Positions 1 through 10,526 of a DNA stretch of 64,000 bases are shown here, piece after piece (the first letter of the stretch is position 1; each line of letters opens with the position of its first letter). The notes below the pieces were generated by a model that had not been told where the DNA came from, did not search any database, and worked only from the letters and a program-made list of their open reading frames with translations. This DNA is from Cryptomeria japonica (taxonomy: Eukaryota; Streptophyta; Pinopsida; Cupressales; Cupressaceae). The DNA is taken from assembly GCF_030272615.1 (NCBI RefSeq), contig NC_081408.1:402035889-402099888 (forward strand), written 5' to 3'. The position numbers and the translations under genes are program-made.

Positions 1-999
1 CTTACCCCCAAGATCAACATTTTCTTTTGGATAGCCCTCCAAGACAAAATTCTAACAATAGAGAATATAAGAAAAAGAGGTATCAGCATACCAATTTTCT
101 GTACACTCTGTAAGCAAAATGAGGAGACAATAAATCATATGCTCTTTCATTGCCCCTTCTCAGCTGATGTTTGGGGAAGTTGCCTGGATCAATTCAATAT
201 CAGTTGGAGCTTCCCCAACTCGATTTAGGAGATTTTCAAGTCATGGCATCATCCTTCAAAAAATAGAACTACTACCTTGCTATGGAGAATTGCTTTACCA
301 CACAGGTGCTAGGGTATATGGAAAGAGAGAAATGACAGGATTTTCAGAGAAAAGTACACTAAGGCTAACATTGTGTTTGAAAAAATAAGAAGAAGCATAG
401 TGGAAAATATGAATATTATAGGTGGTAATGATAATCCTAACACTAAGGAGGATCAACTTGTCTATAAAAAATGGAGATTAAAAGCTGAAGAGAATATCCA
501 GAGTAACCCTAGAGAGGGAGTGATATGGACCAGCCCACCTAGGGGATGGATGAAAATCAATTTTGATGGGGCCTCTAAGGGAAACCCGGGGGTTGCAAGA
601 TGTGGAGTGGTCCTAAGGGATGAATGGGGAATATGTAAAATCATCAAATGTATTCCTATAGGAAAACAAACCAACCATGTTGCGGAAGCCATGGTGGCTT
701 ATCATGGGATTATCCTTGCCAAAGAAGCTAAATGCACTAAAGTTTGGTGTGAAGGAGACTCCTTAAACATTATCAACTATTTAAATATGAAATTCCCACC
801 GTCATGGTCAATTAGTAATGCTATTAAAGAAACAAGGAAAATCAGCAAAGAGTTTGAAATGTGTGTTTTTACACATGTTTATAGGGAGGCCAACTCTTGT
901 GCTGATTGGGTAGCCAACCTGGCTTGCCAATCGAAAAACATCATCACTAGTTATGGTGAAAAGGAGATTGCAAGTGAAATGAAATCCTTACTCAATTAG
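1..999 (+). pseudogene. LINE ORF2 C-terminus: zf-RVT plus RNase H (two stops)
   Basis: Frame 1 is coding from the first base. A reverse-transcriptase zinc-binding domain spans about 10-190 (FFWIALQDKI, then CTLC...H...HC spacing). The linker follows with the conserved IWKERNDRIF string near 313-342, then a type-I RNase H domain at about 550-930. The RNase H shows the NFDGASKGNPG first motif with its catalytic Asp, an AEA helix, CEGDS with the second acid, and the late REANSCADWVA motif. In-frame TAG codons at 226-228 and 310-312 break the frame; from ATG 373 it is open for 208 codons. The domain removes RNA from the cDNA hybrid during target-primed reverse transcription. The RT and endonuclease domains lie left of the window. 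Confidence 0.85.
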
Positions 1000-1131
1000 G
1001 ACCGAAGCTATACAAGGTAACGTGGTACTTTTAATCATTATTTATAATGAACTTTCCGCCTTTTTCGATGCAGGGCTTGCTTGAAGATAATGAGCTATTA
1101 AATAGGTGTCATATCATCATTATTTGGCACG

Positions 1132-2833
1132 GATTATGGGTGCTCTTACAGAATAACCACAGAAACCAGAGGAAAAGTTATCAAAATGAGAGAAGGCATT
1201 GCAAGGAAGGTGCTGGAAAAATGGGAGGAAACAAGAAGAGATTTGAACCTGCTTCATGCGCTGAATGGAGAAAGAACGAAGAAGTCTGGAGTATCCTTTA
1301 GCAAGGGGGGCTCAATGTTTTCATGGAACAACTGAATGGGAAGGACCCCACAATTACCAGCTACTTCATAAATAACTGGAAAAATGGAAAAGTTCTGATT
1401 GGATCACATATGATGAATGTAGATGAAGAGGTTATCGCTGAGGCCACGGGGATGACTACCGAGGGTATGAAATTTTACAGGGACAGAGGGATATCAGATA
1501 AGGTTGCAGACAAGTTTCCTGTTACAGATGGTGAGAGAAGAAAGATGATCAAAATTGACAACTCCTACCACTCCCCGAAGAGAATTTGCAGGCCATGGAG
1601 GTTCGTCTTATTTGCTTCTATTGAATATATTACCTTAGACGGTAGGTTTACCAGGGCTTATGGGCATCACTTCGTCCTTCTTAACCATTTCCGTCATGGT
1701 GAAAGGGTTAGCCTTCCCTATTACCTGGCCTGTTCAATAGATCATACTATAAAGGAGATCCAGAAGGACCCTAAAGGCGATCATGCCCTCCACCAGGGGC
1801 TCATGGTCCTGGTTTACAAAATGCTAAAGGGGAAGTGCAGTGAAAAGCCTATTAAAGGCAAAAATGCCAGAGATGAGACTACAGAAAGTAAGGATAGTGG
1901 TTTCAACTTTGATTCTAAGACCGAGGGAGAGTCGGAAGAAACTAGCAAAAAAGGGAGGATTAGGGCTAAGAAGAGGAGGATTATTGTGGAATCTGAAATG
2001 TCGGACTCTAAAATTGATTCCCTTGAGGAAAAACCTGTTAAAAAGAGGAAAGGGAAAGCCTCTGAAAAGAAGGCTCAGAAAAAGAACACTAAAAAGGGTA
2101 GCAATTCTGATCTCAATTATGTTCTGGTTGAGTCTGAGGAGGAGGATGATGATAATAAGAGGATTGATAGTTAGGACAAAGAAGGGGAGGGTAACCCGGT
2201 TAAGGATAATTTGGAAACCGTGGAGACCGTGAATACCACTAGACTGCATAACAAGGAAAAAGGGGGTCAAAGTATAGTGGTGACAAAGATACCATTAAGG
2301 CCTTCTGTGAGACCATCACTACTCTAGTGAAGGATATTAATAGCTTGAAAATAGATACACAGGCCATGGCAAGAACTACAGTTGGTGACAAGCCCTTGGC
2401 GGAGCATGTTAAAGAGTTAGTGGCCGTTTTGCATAATGCGCAAGCTATTGAATGTATGGTTGGAAAAATCTTAGCCACGGAGAAAAAGGTCAATGAGATG
2501 GGAGATAGAAAGGAAATGGAAAACAAACTGAAAGATTTTGGTAGCAGAATTGACAAGCTGGAACACAATGTCAAGCAAATTGCTGATCAAAATTTCCAAA
2601 TTCTTAAATCTTCGGTGGACAATATGAACATCTTTATCAACAAGTACGAGAACAATGAAGAGAAGGAAGGTGATAAAGAGCAGGTGAACAAGAAGGGTCA
2701 TGAAAGGAGGACCAGAGCCAACACAAAGAATAAGGTCGACATTGAAGGTCGTGAGCTAGAGGATATGAATACCTCGGCAAACAACATGAAACAAATGGTT
2801 GTTCACGCTGAGGAGATCCTGAATAGTATTTAG
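1132..2833 (+). pseudogene. Unrecognised LINE-associated ORF (all-alpha domain, basic region, coiled coil)
   Basis: Three overlapping open stretches in different frames (1132-1341, 1323-2174, 2327-2833) read as one broken gene of roughly 550 codons. The 1323-2174 part starts MEQLNGKDPTITSYF and carries a conserved-looking block ending in IEYITLDGRFTR and HHFVLLNHFRHG (about 1620-1700). An acidic and Lys/Arg-rich region follows with nuclear-localisation-like clusters (KKRRI, KKRKGK, about 1950-2100). The 2327-2833 part is rich in K/E heptads and looks coiled coil. The frame changes at about 1320-1340 and 2175-2326. I do not recognise the family and assign no enzyme activity. Its position downstream of RNase H and before the LINE tail suggests it was transcribed with the LINE. 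A decayed relative appears at 55800-58300 on the other strand. Confidence 0.6.
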
Positions 2834-3056
2834 TTCTAGTTGCTGTCCTTGGTTTTGTCTCTTTGCTGTCTTTTGCTTTCCTGTTGTTGTCTGTTCTGAG
2901 TTTTATGTAATTATGTAATGATGTTTTAAGCTGAGCCCATCCCGTGGGTTCATTTTGACTTTTTGAAGTGATCAGGCACTTTTTTATGCTTTTCTGTTCT
3001 CCTGCTTTGTAAAAGGTTCGGGTACCTTTCAAATACCTATTTTTACTTAATCAAAA
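2834..3056 (+). other. L1 3' untranslated region and tail
   Basis: Non-coding, T-rich stretch after the last stop. It ends in the T-run and A-rich end typical of plant LINE transcripts, with no long poly-A. The end point of about 3056 is judged from where minus-strand gypsy coding begins (AATTATTGATG-type reading on the reverse strand). Confidence 0.55.
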
Positions 3057-3640
3057 CATCAATAAGCTCATACATAGCATCAAAATCATTAGAATCAACA
3101 TTATTAGCATGAAAACCATCAACGTCCATATCATCATATAGATTAATAAAAATAGGATTTGTAATATGAAAAGAACTTGAAACATCATTTTTCTTAAGCA
3201 TTTTTTATCTTGGTGATTTGAGTTGAACTTCCTCCCTAGGGTTAGGCAAAGGTTGGAAAAATGAGATCAAGTCAACATTTGGTGTCTTCGGGGAGTAAAT
3301 AGTTTGGGAAGCAATCTCAAGAGCCTTGGCATGATGTCTTCGTTGATGTTCTCTTGCACAATGGTTCCTTTTAGTTTTAGCCGAGACTTGTGAATTTTGA
3401 GGATCAATGGACATAGGCTTCTTTTTTTTCCCTTAAAGAAGGAGGAATGAGATAAGCCCCACTAGGTTTAGATATAGAAGATGCCAAGCTCTTTCCTTTG
3501 TAAGATGTAGGAGGCAGGACTGAGGCATATATAGGAGGAATAGAAAAAGTAGGAAGAATATCGAGTCCATTATGACAAGGAGGAATATGCATATGTATAG
3601 GATCTCTAGACTTACTCAAGGACATGATCATCTCATTTTT
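3057..3640 (-). pseudogene. Element I, linker between protease and RT
   Basis: Reverse-strand frames 3631-3404, 3414-3205 and about 3200-3057 give low-complexity protein: Pro/Ser-rich first, then the acidic string FINLYDDMDVDG near 3130. In Tat-type elements the region between protease and RT is long and poorly conserved, which fits. Frames are broken, and the piece stops where L1 begins. No motif allows a function. Confidence 0.45.
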
Positions 3641-3709
3641 CTACTTTTGATAAGATAATAAAAGGATGTCACTTTGAGGCTTAAGAGGTTCAAGTTGTTT
3701 AGGACAAAA

Positions 3710-4210
3710 TTAATCAAGGGTGAAATTACCACGCTTTGGTGTGGGTTGGTAAAGGTTATGATCAATTGTTATGATAGTGTTGTTATGAGGGAATTTCAAG
3801 CATTTGTGGATTGTAGAAGGAAAATATTTCATGGAAGAGAGCCAAGGATGTCCCAACTTCACACGAAATTGATCCAATGTAGGAATAATAGCAAAAGTGG
3901 CATCTAAGCACTTAGTACCAACCTCAATGGGGAGAGTAATAGAACCAATAGTAGAGCAAGAGAAACCATAATACACCTTAACCACAACATCGGATTTATC
4001 ATATGTAATTTGATGCAATTGTAAAATATAAAGATATTCATCAATAATCATATTTACCATACACACTAGATCAATGAGTACCCCTCATGATCGAGTTTTA
4101 CTTTAATCTTCGTAGTGATATATAATGGGCCATTAGGTTCGACAATAGTTTCACTAGGATCAAAATTAATGCATAGGTCTTTAGGAGGTAGAGGTTTATC
4201 CACAAGATTC
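3710..4210 (-). pseudogene. Element I aspartic protease (active site lost)
   Basis: The reverse strand encodes the retropepsin region of a Tat-like gypsy. A lead-in has KPLPPKDLCINFDP (about 4200), then VLID followed by LVC where element C has IDGGS (about 4090-4060), then the C-terminal lobe with LGHPWL, STIHKCLKFP and TIITI (3900-3740). The same order and spacing occur in C at 20260-20640 (RRPWIHS, STYHQCIKFP, REITI). Replacement of the D-G/S-G triad residues means it could not cleave Gag-Pol. The open part is 118 codons. Confidence 0.65.
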
Positions 4211-4337
4211 ACAACATTGTTAGATTCCATACCAAGGTCATTGGGAGAAAAGGAAAGAGACTCAAACTCAACAACATTGGTAGAGTGAGAAGCCAGAGGA
4301 TTGGTTAAGATTTGGAGGATCTACAAACTTATTTCTC
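4211..4337 (-). other. Element I, spacer between zinc knuckle and protease
   Basis: Low-complexity reverse-strand coding relic rich in Ser/Asn, continuous in position with the flanking gag and protease pieces. No motif is visible. Confidence 0.35.
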
Positions 4338-4463
4338 TTGTCATTCACACCAGCTATGGATATAGTATTATTTATCAATGAAGTCTGTAATTTTACTTCT
4401 CAATGTATAACATTTCTTCATATCATGGCCAAGTTGATGGTGATATTGACAAAAGGATTTGGG
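4338..4463 (-). pseudogene. gag: Element I gag zinc-knuckle-like segment
   Basis: Reverse-strand reading gives a C-x-YH-x3-GHD-x3-C pattern (FCQYHHQLGHDMKKCYTLRS). It matches the EYCEYHRIKGHDTQKC segment of element C at about 19564-19610. It begins directly at the ATCAT target-site copy of element F, and the upstream gag continues on the far side of F at 35966. The knuckle would bind genomic RNA in the Gag particle. Confidence 0.65.
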
Positions 4464-4468
4464 ATCAT
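4464..4468. other. Target-site duplication of F, left copy (ATCAT)
   Basis: Identical to 35961-35965. It flanks the 3' LTR of F and joins directly to the gag zinc knuckle of element I. Confidence 0.75.
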
Positions 4469-4991
4469 TGAAAGGAAAATAACGTGAAGTGCCAAGAAAG
4501 AACTAATCAATGAGAAATTGTTTGAAGGTAGAGTATTACCATAAAAATGAGAATCCAAAACCAAGAGAAAGCACACCATAATCCAAGAAGGAGACACAAG
4601 ATTTGTAAGGGGGGGAAAGCAAAGGAAAAAACCCCATGATTATGGAGATGACATAAAGCCTAATAAAATATAACGAGAGAAAGAGAGAATGAGCTTAACA
4701 TAGAAATGCTTACATAGAAGAAATGAGAGAGGCATGTCAAATATATAGAGGTGAGAGAGGATTTGCAAATGTAACTCCCAAGTCTAAGCATGTCATCTAG
4801 CATCCTATGTGTGCGCAAAGTGTCACAATCCTCATAAGGAGGAAATCTAATATTCCACATATTTGGAATTAACAAATTGTGTTGTCTTAGCTCAAATAAG
4901 ACAAAGGATTTGTAGAGACCCTTTAGGAATATTCCTACGAGTAATAAGTAAAAGGAAATTAACTTTACCAAGCAAAGATTAATTCCTAATA
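4469..4991 (-). repeat. Element F 3' LTR
   Basis: Reads TATTAGGAATTAATC...TTTCCTTTCA on the minus strand. The first dinucleotide is TA where the partner LTR at 35438-35960 has TG, a likely G-to-A change. A TATA-like CTATATATTTGAGG lies near 4740 (reverse strand). Length equals the partner's. Confidence 0.85.
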
Positions 4992-5003
4992 TACCCCCTT
5001 AAG
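4992..5003 (-). other. Element F polypurine tract
   Basis: On the minus strand AAGGGGG lies two bases upstream of the 3' LTR, in the position where plus-strand DNA priming starts in LTR retrotransposons. Confidence 0.55.
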
Positions 5004-5212
5004 CTTTAGTTGGGGATTTTACATCAAAACCTTCAATGAGTTACAATCTAAGAATATTACAAAGTGGTATGATGAGAAAAATTGCATCTTGATCTTCACC
5101 TTTACAATATAGAAGAGAAATGTGTTTGTCTTCAATTTGAGTTGTAATGAAATATTGTCAAAGAGTAAAGAGGTAGCTCCAAGTCTTCAAGAAATCGTGT
5201 TAGCCATAAAGC

Positions 5213-5500
5213 TTATTTGAATATTGATACAACCTTAATTCCAAATTCAATAGAGCCAAGAGAAGTAGATTCATGTTGAATACTATTCCATGAGATAACA
5301 CCTAATACAATAAGAAAACAATATCCACAAGTAGATCTCCTATCATTGGGACCCCCTAGATTTGAATTAAAATATCCTTTCAAAAAGTCACAAATTGCAT
5401 CATAAAAATAGACCAACATGAAGAGTACCTTTAACAAATTTTAGAATTCTCTTTGTCACTCAAAATGAGATTGATGAGGTTTAGAGATGAATCTATAAAC
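5213..5500 (-). pseudogene. pol: Element F copia RNase H fragment
   Basis: The reverse-strand frame 5437-5213 contains the hallmark copia RNase H segment (GGPNDRRSTCGYCFLI, VISWNS, ESTSLGS), preceded by a frameshifted RFISKPHQSHFE block at about 5500-5450. The usual STxAEY acid motif after TSLGS is altered (SIEFGI). Reverse transcriptase should lie upstream, but integrase-like sequence follows within about 60 bp, so RT has been deleted. Confidence 0.7.
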
Positions 5501-5665
5501 TAAACCAATACCAAATGTTTCCTTTCCATTACACCAATGTGTTGAGATGTATAGGGAATGGGTAGCTCATGATCAACACCAAATTATTTTAAACAACTAT
5601 TGAAAGCATAATTGAGATATGCCTTATTAAAATTAGTTCCAAGCATTATGATTTTATAATCATAT
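5500..5665 (-). pseudogene. pol: Element F copia integrase fragment
   Basis: In shifting reverse-strand frames the tail of the integrase core can be read: a LNYAFNSCLK-like helix, DHELPIPYT and QHIGVMERKH. This matches the pattern around the last catalytic Glu in copia integrases (PYTPQQNGVAERKN). Integrase and RNase H being adjacent implies an internal deletion of RT. Confidence 0.5.
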
Positions 5666-7490
5666 TACCTTTCAACAAATATAAGAAATATAGCATAAGA
5701 ATTTCAAGAACATGATCCTTACTATGAAGAAAAAAGATCCAAGTTTATAATCATCAATAAATGTAAGTGCATACCATAATTTGGATGGAGATATTCTCCA
5801 TGGGTCAAAAAAAAAAAAAAGGTTAGTATGAATGAGGTGCAACTTAGTTGGCCTTCATTGGTTAACCTTATAGAGAGGGCTCCCTACACATCTTACCAAA
5901 AAATGCATCAATATGCATAGAAATAGATGGTATAAAAACATATTAGAAATTTTGCAACAAGGCAAAATTGATAGCATTACTTGCTAATCATTGACATCAA
6001 TAATAATACTCATCAAGGCAATATTTTGAAAAACTCATTACTTGAACAAATTATAATTTAGCATTAGCAACGACTTTGTAGGCTTATTTTTGCTTCTTAA
6101 AATTGTCATTATCTCAAAAAAATAATTAAACATTGGAAATACCATTGGATTAAAAAAATTGAATACTAAGTATCAATTTTTTAAATTTTTTTTAAAACTA
6201 AACTATAAAAGAAATTTTAATATGAACTTTATATTTATGATTGAAAAACTTTAAATTGAAAAACTTCAAAATAAAAGTCTTTAATTTAAAAAAAAACTTA
6301 ATAACAAAATATTAATAAAACTTATTTACATCTAAATAGATATAACAATTGTTTTTTTTTTGAAAACTTGAATAGAAGCCTTATGACTAAAAAAAACATA
6401 TCATCTAAAGACTTAAACTTTTATAGAAAAGCTTAAAATTAAAAACTTAATAATGGAAAAGTTCCAAAGTTCAGGCAAACCAAAAGAAATAAAATTAAAA
6501 ACTTATTGAAAATTAAACTAAAGATTTTAAAAAAAACTTTAATAAAGAATCTTAAAAGGTTATTTTGAAATGTGAGTGATTATTCATAAAAACTTTAATA
6601 AACAAAAAAAAAAGATTTTAAAAAGCTTTATAATGAAATCCATATTTAAAGAAAACAAAACAAACTTATTGGATGTCTCAAAAGAGACAAAGTAAACAAA
6701 ATAAAAAATTAACTACAACCCAATAACTCATATAATAATTAAATTTTAATTGAGCAAGGATGCGACTAGAACATAAGAAGCAAAAATTAGAGTTGGAGCA
6801 CAGGCTTTTGACAAAAACGAAGTATTGGTTGGTGCATAGGAGAAATAACAGAGGCTACGCAAGGAAATATTAACTGTTACAAAGACCTCTTACTTGACGT
6901 AGGTAAGATTGGCAGAAAAAATGTTGGAAGAATATTGAAAGAAGACTGCAAAGTTATAGGTTTCTATTGACAACATCAATAAAAAAACAGAAGCTGAAAA
7001 AGACAAATATTGCAAACTTAGCAAACCAATACTCGACGATGGAAAGAGGATAATGACAGTGGTAGGAATGAGAAGACTAAATAAAGTAGTGACTTGAAAT
7101 GCTTTGGCACAGTACGTTACAAATGCAAGATGCAAGTTTGGTAGGTGCAAAGCAAATAGTAAATTGTAGATTCTGAGTAGCAGAGAATATGTAAAGTAAA
7201 GGAAGCAAGATAGCACTTGGCATAAAATGGTAAAAATAGAGGTGAATATAGTAAAACTAAACTAGAATTTTTGACTAGCCAAAAGTCAGCAAAGGAGAAC
7301 GAATAATGAAAACCTTAAAAGCAAGATTATTGGAATAGAACAAATTTTATTATAATGCTAAGATGTATTATAGGAATAATATGCAGGTAAACAAAAAAAT
7401 ATTGATCTACGATAGAGACGATGGTTATTAGAAAAGTCTGTGATAAAGAATTCAAATGCAAATACTAAAAGAAAAAAATGGATGCTAATT
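5666..7490. other. A-rich decayed interior of element F
   Basis: No coding frame is convincing. The stretch 6100-6720 is strongly A-rich on the plus strand with many short AAAACTTAATAAA-like runs, and a poly-A of about 14 lies near 5809. It should correspond to the gag-protease part of F by position, but I see no gag or protease motif. Confidence 0.4.
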
Positions 7491-7936
7491 TGAAGACAAG
7501 TTCGATATTGGAATGATATGCTCAAGAATAGAATTTGTCTTGGAGATTGTTATGTTGGAGATCAAGCTCGAGATTAAAATGATGCCATGGAGATCAAGAC
7601 TTGAAGGAAACTACTAAGAATGTGTTTTTGTTTTGTTAATAAAATAGCAATTTGGAAACTGCTAAGATAGACATTAGTCTAGTTTTTGATAGTTTTTTAG
7701 TCTTTAAAAATTGTTGTCTAAATAGTGGTTTTTGTTTTTTAGAAACTGCTATCTATGCAATGACAAAAATGTAATTAGTTTAGTTACTTTTCTTTTTGGA
7801 TAGACTTGAGGAGTCTATAAATGTAATCATTGTTATTGTAATTTTTAATTAAGTTTTTCATATCAATAATATTTAGTCTTCTTTTCAGTTGATGTTTTAT
7901 ATTTTGTGAGTGTTATTAAATTATTATAATCTTTCA
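7491..7936 (+). repeat. Element A 5' LTR
   Basis: 446 bp, TGAAGACAAG...AATCTTTCA. It matches the split 3' LTR almost base for base over the shared parts and contains repeated TAGTTTTTGATAGTTT-like motifs. Confidence 0.9.
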
Positions 7937-7938
7937 TT

Positions 7939-7950
7939 TGGTATCAGAGC
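7939..7950 (+). other. Element A primer-binding site
   Basis: TGGTATCAGAGC two bases after the LTR, complementary to the 3' end of plant initiator-Met tRNA and the usual primer site of plant Ty1/copia elements. Confidence 0.85.
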
Positions 7951-8007
7951 GGATTGTAGGATTTTTGATTGTGCAAGTAACAAGGTTAGAGAAACGGTTA
8001 TCTCTAG

Positions 8008-8875
8008 ATGGCTAATAGCAAATATTTTCCATTTACACTTCCGTTGTTTACTGAAGAGAACTATGATTATTGGAGTATCAAAATGAAGACCCTGCTATTA
8101 CCCCAAGAACTCTAGGAATTAGTGGGAGGAGGATACCTAGAACCTGCAAATCAAAATACATTGAATAGATGGACACCAAAACAAAAAGCTCAGCTGAAAG
8201 AAGACAGAAAGAAAGACAAAAAATCTCTTTACACCATTCAATCTGCATTGGATGTTTCAATTTTCCCTTGAATTGCCAATATGACAAAATCAAAAGATGC
8301 TTGGCAGACTCTACAAACTGTATATCAAGGTATAGACAAAATCAAATTGGTAAGGCTTCAAATGTTACGAAGAGAATTTGAAACTTTGAGGATGAAGGAA
8401 TCTGAGTCCATTCATGAATTTATTACTAGGACTCAAGGTATTGTGAATTAGCTTAGGACTCAAGGAGAAACTATAATAGAACAAAAAAATGTAGAATTTT
8501 TTTTGAGATCTCTTCCTCCTATATTTGATCCAGTGGTGATAGCCATTGAATAAAGTAAAGATCTAACTACTTTCCAAGTTGCATAGCTGATTGTTCTATG
8601 AAAAATTTTGTGCAAGCTTTCTAATCTTCTGTCAATATTGAAGAAAAGATGAAATCTCCTCCCTCTCAAACTACTAAATTTCAAGGTGAATCTTCTGGAA
8701 ATAATAGAGGAAGAGGTAGAGGAAGAGGAAGAGGAAATAATAGAGGAAGAGAAAGAAGTTTTGTGGATTGAAGGAGTATCTTGTGCAAATATTGCAAAAG
8801 ATATGGACACTATGAATCTGAGTGCAAAAAGAAGAAATCTAACTTGAATAAGTTAAGAGCAAATTTTACAGAAGA
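8008..8875 (+). pseudogene. gag: Element A gag
   Basis: ATG 8008 starts MANSKYFPFTLPLF, followed by NYDYWSIKMKTLL, the usual N-terminus of copia Gag. Further on are ALDVSIF, TKSKDAWQTLQ, LRREFETLRMKE and EFFLRSLPP (to about 8515), all diagnostic of the family. A basic Arg/Gly-rich stretch (about 8690-8760) precedes a CCHC knuckle C-x2-C-x4-H-x4-C at 8785-8830. A TAG at 8117 and several later stops and a frameshift before 8781 break the gene. Gag would form the cytoplasmic particle. Confidence 0.8.
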
Positions 8876-8929
8876 GTCTTCTGAAGCAAAACACTCTACA
8901 TTCTTCACATGTAATTTGGCAAAAGAAAA

Positions 8930-9134
8930 CCAAGAGGATGTTTGGTTCTTGGATAGTGGTTGTTCAAACCACATGACAGGTAAATCTGATCTCTTTGTCA
9001 AATCAAATGATACCATGAGAAGTCAAGTTAAATTTGGAGATGATAAGGAAATTGATGTAATGGGAAAAAGGTACCCTTGCAGTCAAGACTAAGCAAGGAG
9101 AAACTACTCATATTCATGATACTTTTCTTGTACC
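8930..9134 (+). pseudogene. pol: Element A aspartic protease, first part
   Basis: VWFLDSGCSNHMTG at about 8938-8980 is the copia retropepsin active site (DSG with C in place of A/T). A one-base shift near 9070 moves the continuation (GTLAVKTKQGE) to another frame. The gene is cut at 9134 by element B and resumes at 13395 (VQHNLSSIGQL). Confidence 0.75.
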
Positions 9135-10303
9135 TGTTGGGTCTCAAATCAATAGATTGGATAGGTTCTAAGGAAATGCCAACTCCTATGATCAAACCCT
9201 CCAATTGACTTGGCCAACTTATAGAGTGAACCTATTTGGTTACTAACTCTCTCACTTTAGGCTCTGCAGGACCTGGGCGGGTATACCTACTCACTAGTTG
9301 TTCCTTCAACTAATGCTTTTTATAGAAGATTTAGTGTCTTAATCTGATATCTCCTAGTCTCAGAATGGCATAAGTTTCTTAAATAGATTGATTTCAGATG
9401 TGTGTATTGATCTATGTTTCTTACAAAAGTATATATATTACACTTTGGCTAAATTACCTACTATACCTACTCTACTAATCCTAATGCTTAAAGGTAAAGG
9501 GTAACTGGTATGGTTAAAGGGTTTGTTTACAAATCATCAGTGCCTTTCCTCCTATTTGGGCTATAGAGTCTTATATTTCTTCAGGACTTATTGTGTAAAC
9601 TTATGAGACAGTTTTTAATCCCACCACCTCTCGATGAGTCTGTCAGTTACTGTTTCTTATGAGCTCTACTTCAATGTCTATATTGTAAACCGCTTGAATG
9701 AATTTAACCCTAACTTTAAGAGACCATCCAAGGAAGAAATACATGGAACAATTACAATTCACAAGTAAATCTTTTTTTATCCAAATCTACAATATGAAAC
9801 ACAAAATTTCACTGGAAGAACACAAATAACCTTATCTCCTTTAGATAATATCACAAGCAACTGCCTTCTAAAAATATGTTAACTCTCAACACATATGAGA
9901 AAGAAAATGCAACTGGTTATTTTTGATAAAAAGTTTAAAAGTACAAAATTGCCTCCACCTCTTCTATCTCTATCCTCTCTTTTTCTATTTTACATCACAC
10001 ATATATATGTGGTTGAATGGTTTTCATACCCCTTTGGGTGAAAAGACACCCCGCTTTTAAATAAAAATAATTCCAAATCCCGAAATTGCCTTAGTTTATG
10101 TAATTAATTGTCACTTTACAAGTTGTTTAGGCATATTAGAGGTGTTTTAAGGCTATTTTATGGGTATATAATGGATAAATGGTCTTTAAATGATGTAAAT
10201 ACCCCCTTTGGTACTTCACAATCTATTTTTTATGCCCATTATTGTGTTTATGTTATGGTTTCATATTGTGCAACAAATATAAAACATATTACTTGTACCT
10301 ATT

Positions 10304-10344
<41 letters not shown>

Positions 10345-10402
10345 CTTGTTCCTTGTCTTGGAATCTGGAATTCTAAAAATTGCAAAATTTAGGGTTCCAA
10401 CA
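9135..10402 (-). repeat. Element B 3' LTR
   Basis: 1268 bp, TGTTGGAACCC...GACCCAACA in element orientation. It differs from the partner at scattered bases and in the TA repeat length, so insertion is not very recent. Confidence 0.9.
10305..10341. repeat. (TA)n microsatellite in B LTR
   Basis: About 18 TA units. The other LTR carries a shorter run at about 13306-13330, so the array changed length after insertion. Confidence 0.9.
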
Positions 10403-10526
10403 GTGGCTCTGTCTGGGGATGTATTCCCCTTGTGGGCATAGCAAGAATTCAGATCTTTGGTAGAGCAGACCATGTGCCTTATTCATTAACCTATTTTGGT
10501 GGCCTCAAAGCCCCAAAAACTGAACA
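10403..10526 (-). other. Element B, gag 3' flank and polypurine tract
   Basis: Non-coding strip between the gag stop and the 3' LTR. A purine-rich ACAAGGGGAATA (minus strand, near 10425-10440) is the best tract candidate, although it sits about 25 bases from the LTR, farther than usual. Confidence 0.4.

Larger units (their letters stand above)
1..3056 (+). mobile_element. LINE retrotransposon L1, 3' part (5' end outside window)
   Basis: The block starts inside ORF2 of a plant non-LTR retrotransposon (zf-RVT then RNase H), continues through a second, unrecognised coding stretch and ends with a T-rich then A-rich tail near 3020-3056 (TTTTTACTTAATCAAAA). Immediately after the tail, minus-strand gypsy coding of element I begins, so L1 either inserted into I or abuts it. 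The 5' target-site copy lies outside the window, so no target-site duplication can be checked. The presence of about 1.8 kb of coding-like DNA between RNase H and the tail is unusual for a LINE. Confidence 0.8.

Noticed and set aside
373-999. RNase H as a standalone plant host gene
   Set aside because: The same frame upstream encodes the LINE zf-RVT domain, and the region has in-frame stops.
5809-5822. Poly-A run as the end of a processed gene copy
   Set aside because: No exon-like sequence precedes it and no flanking duplication was seen; it is in an A-rich region.
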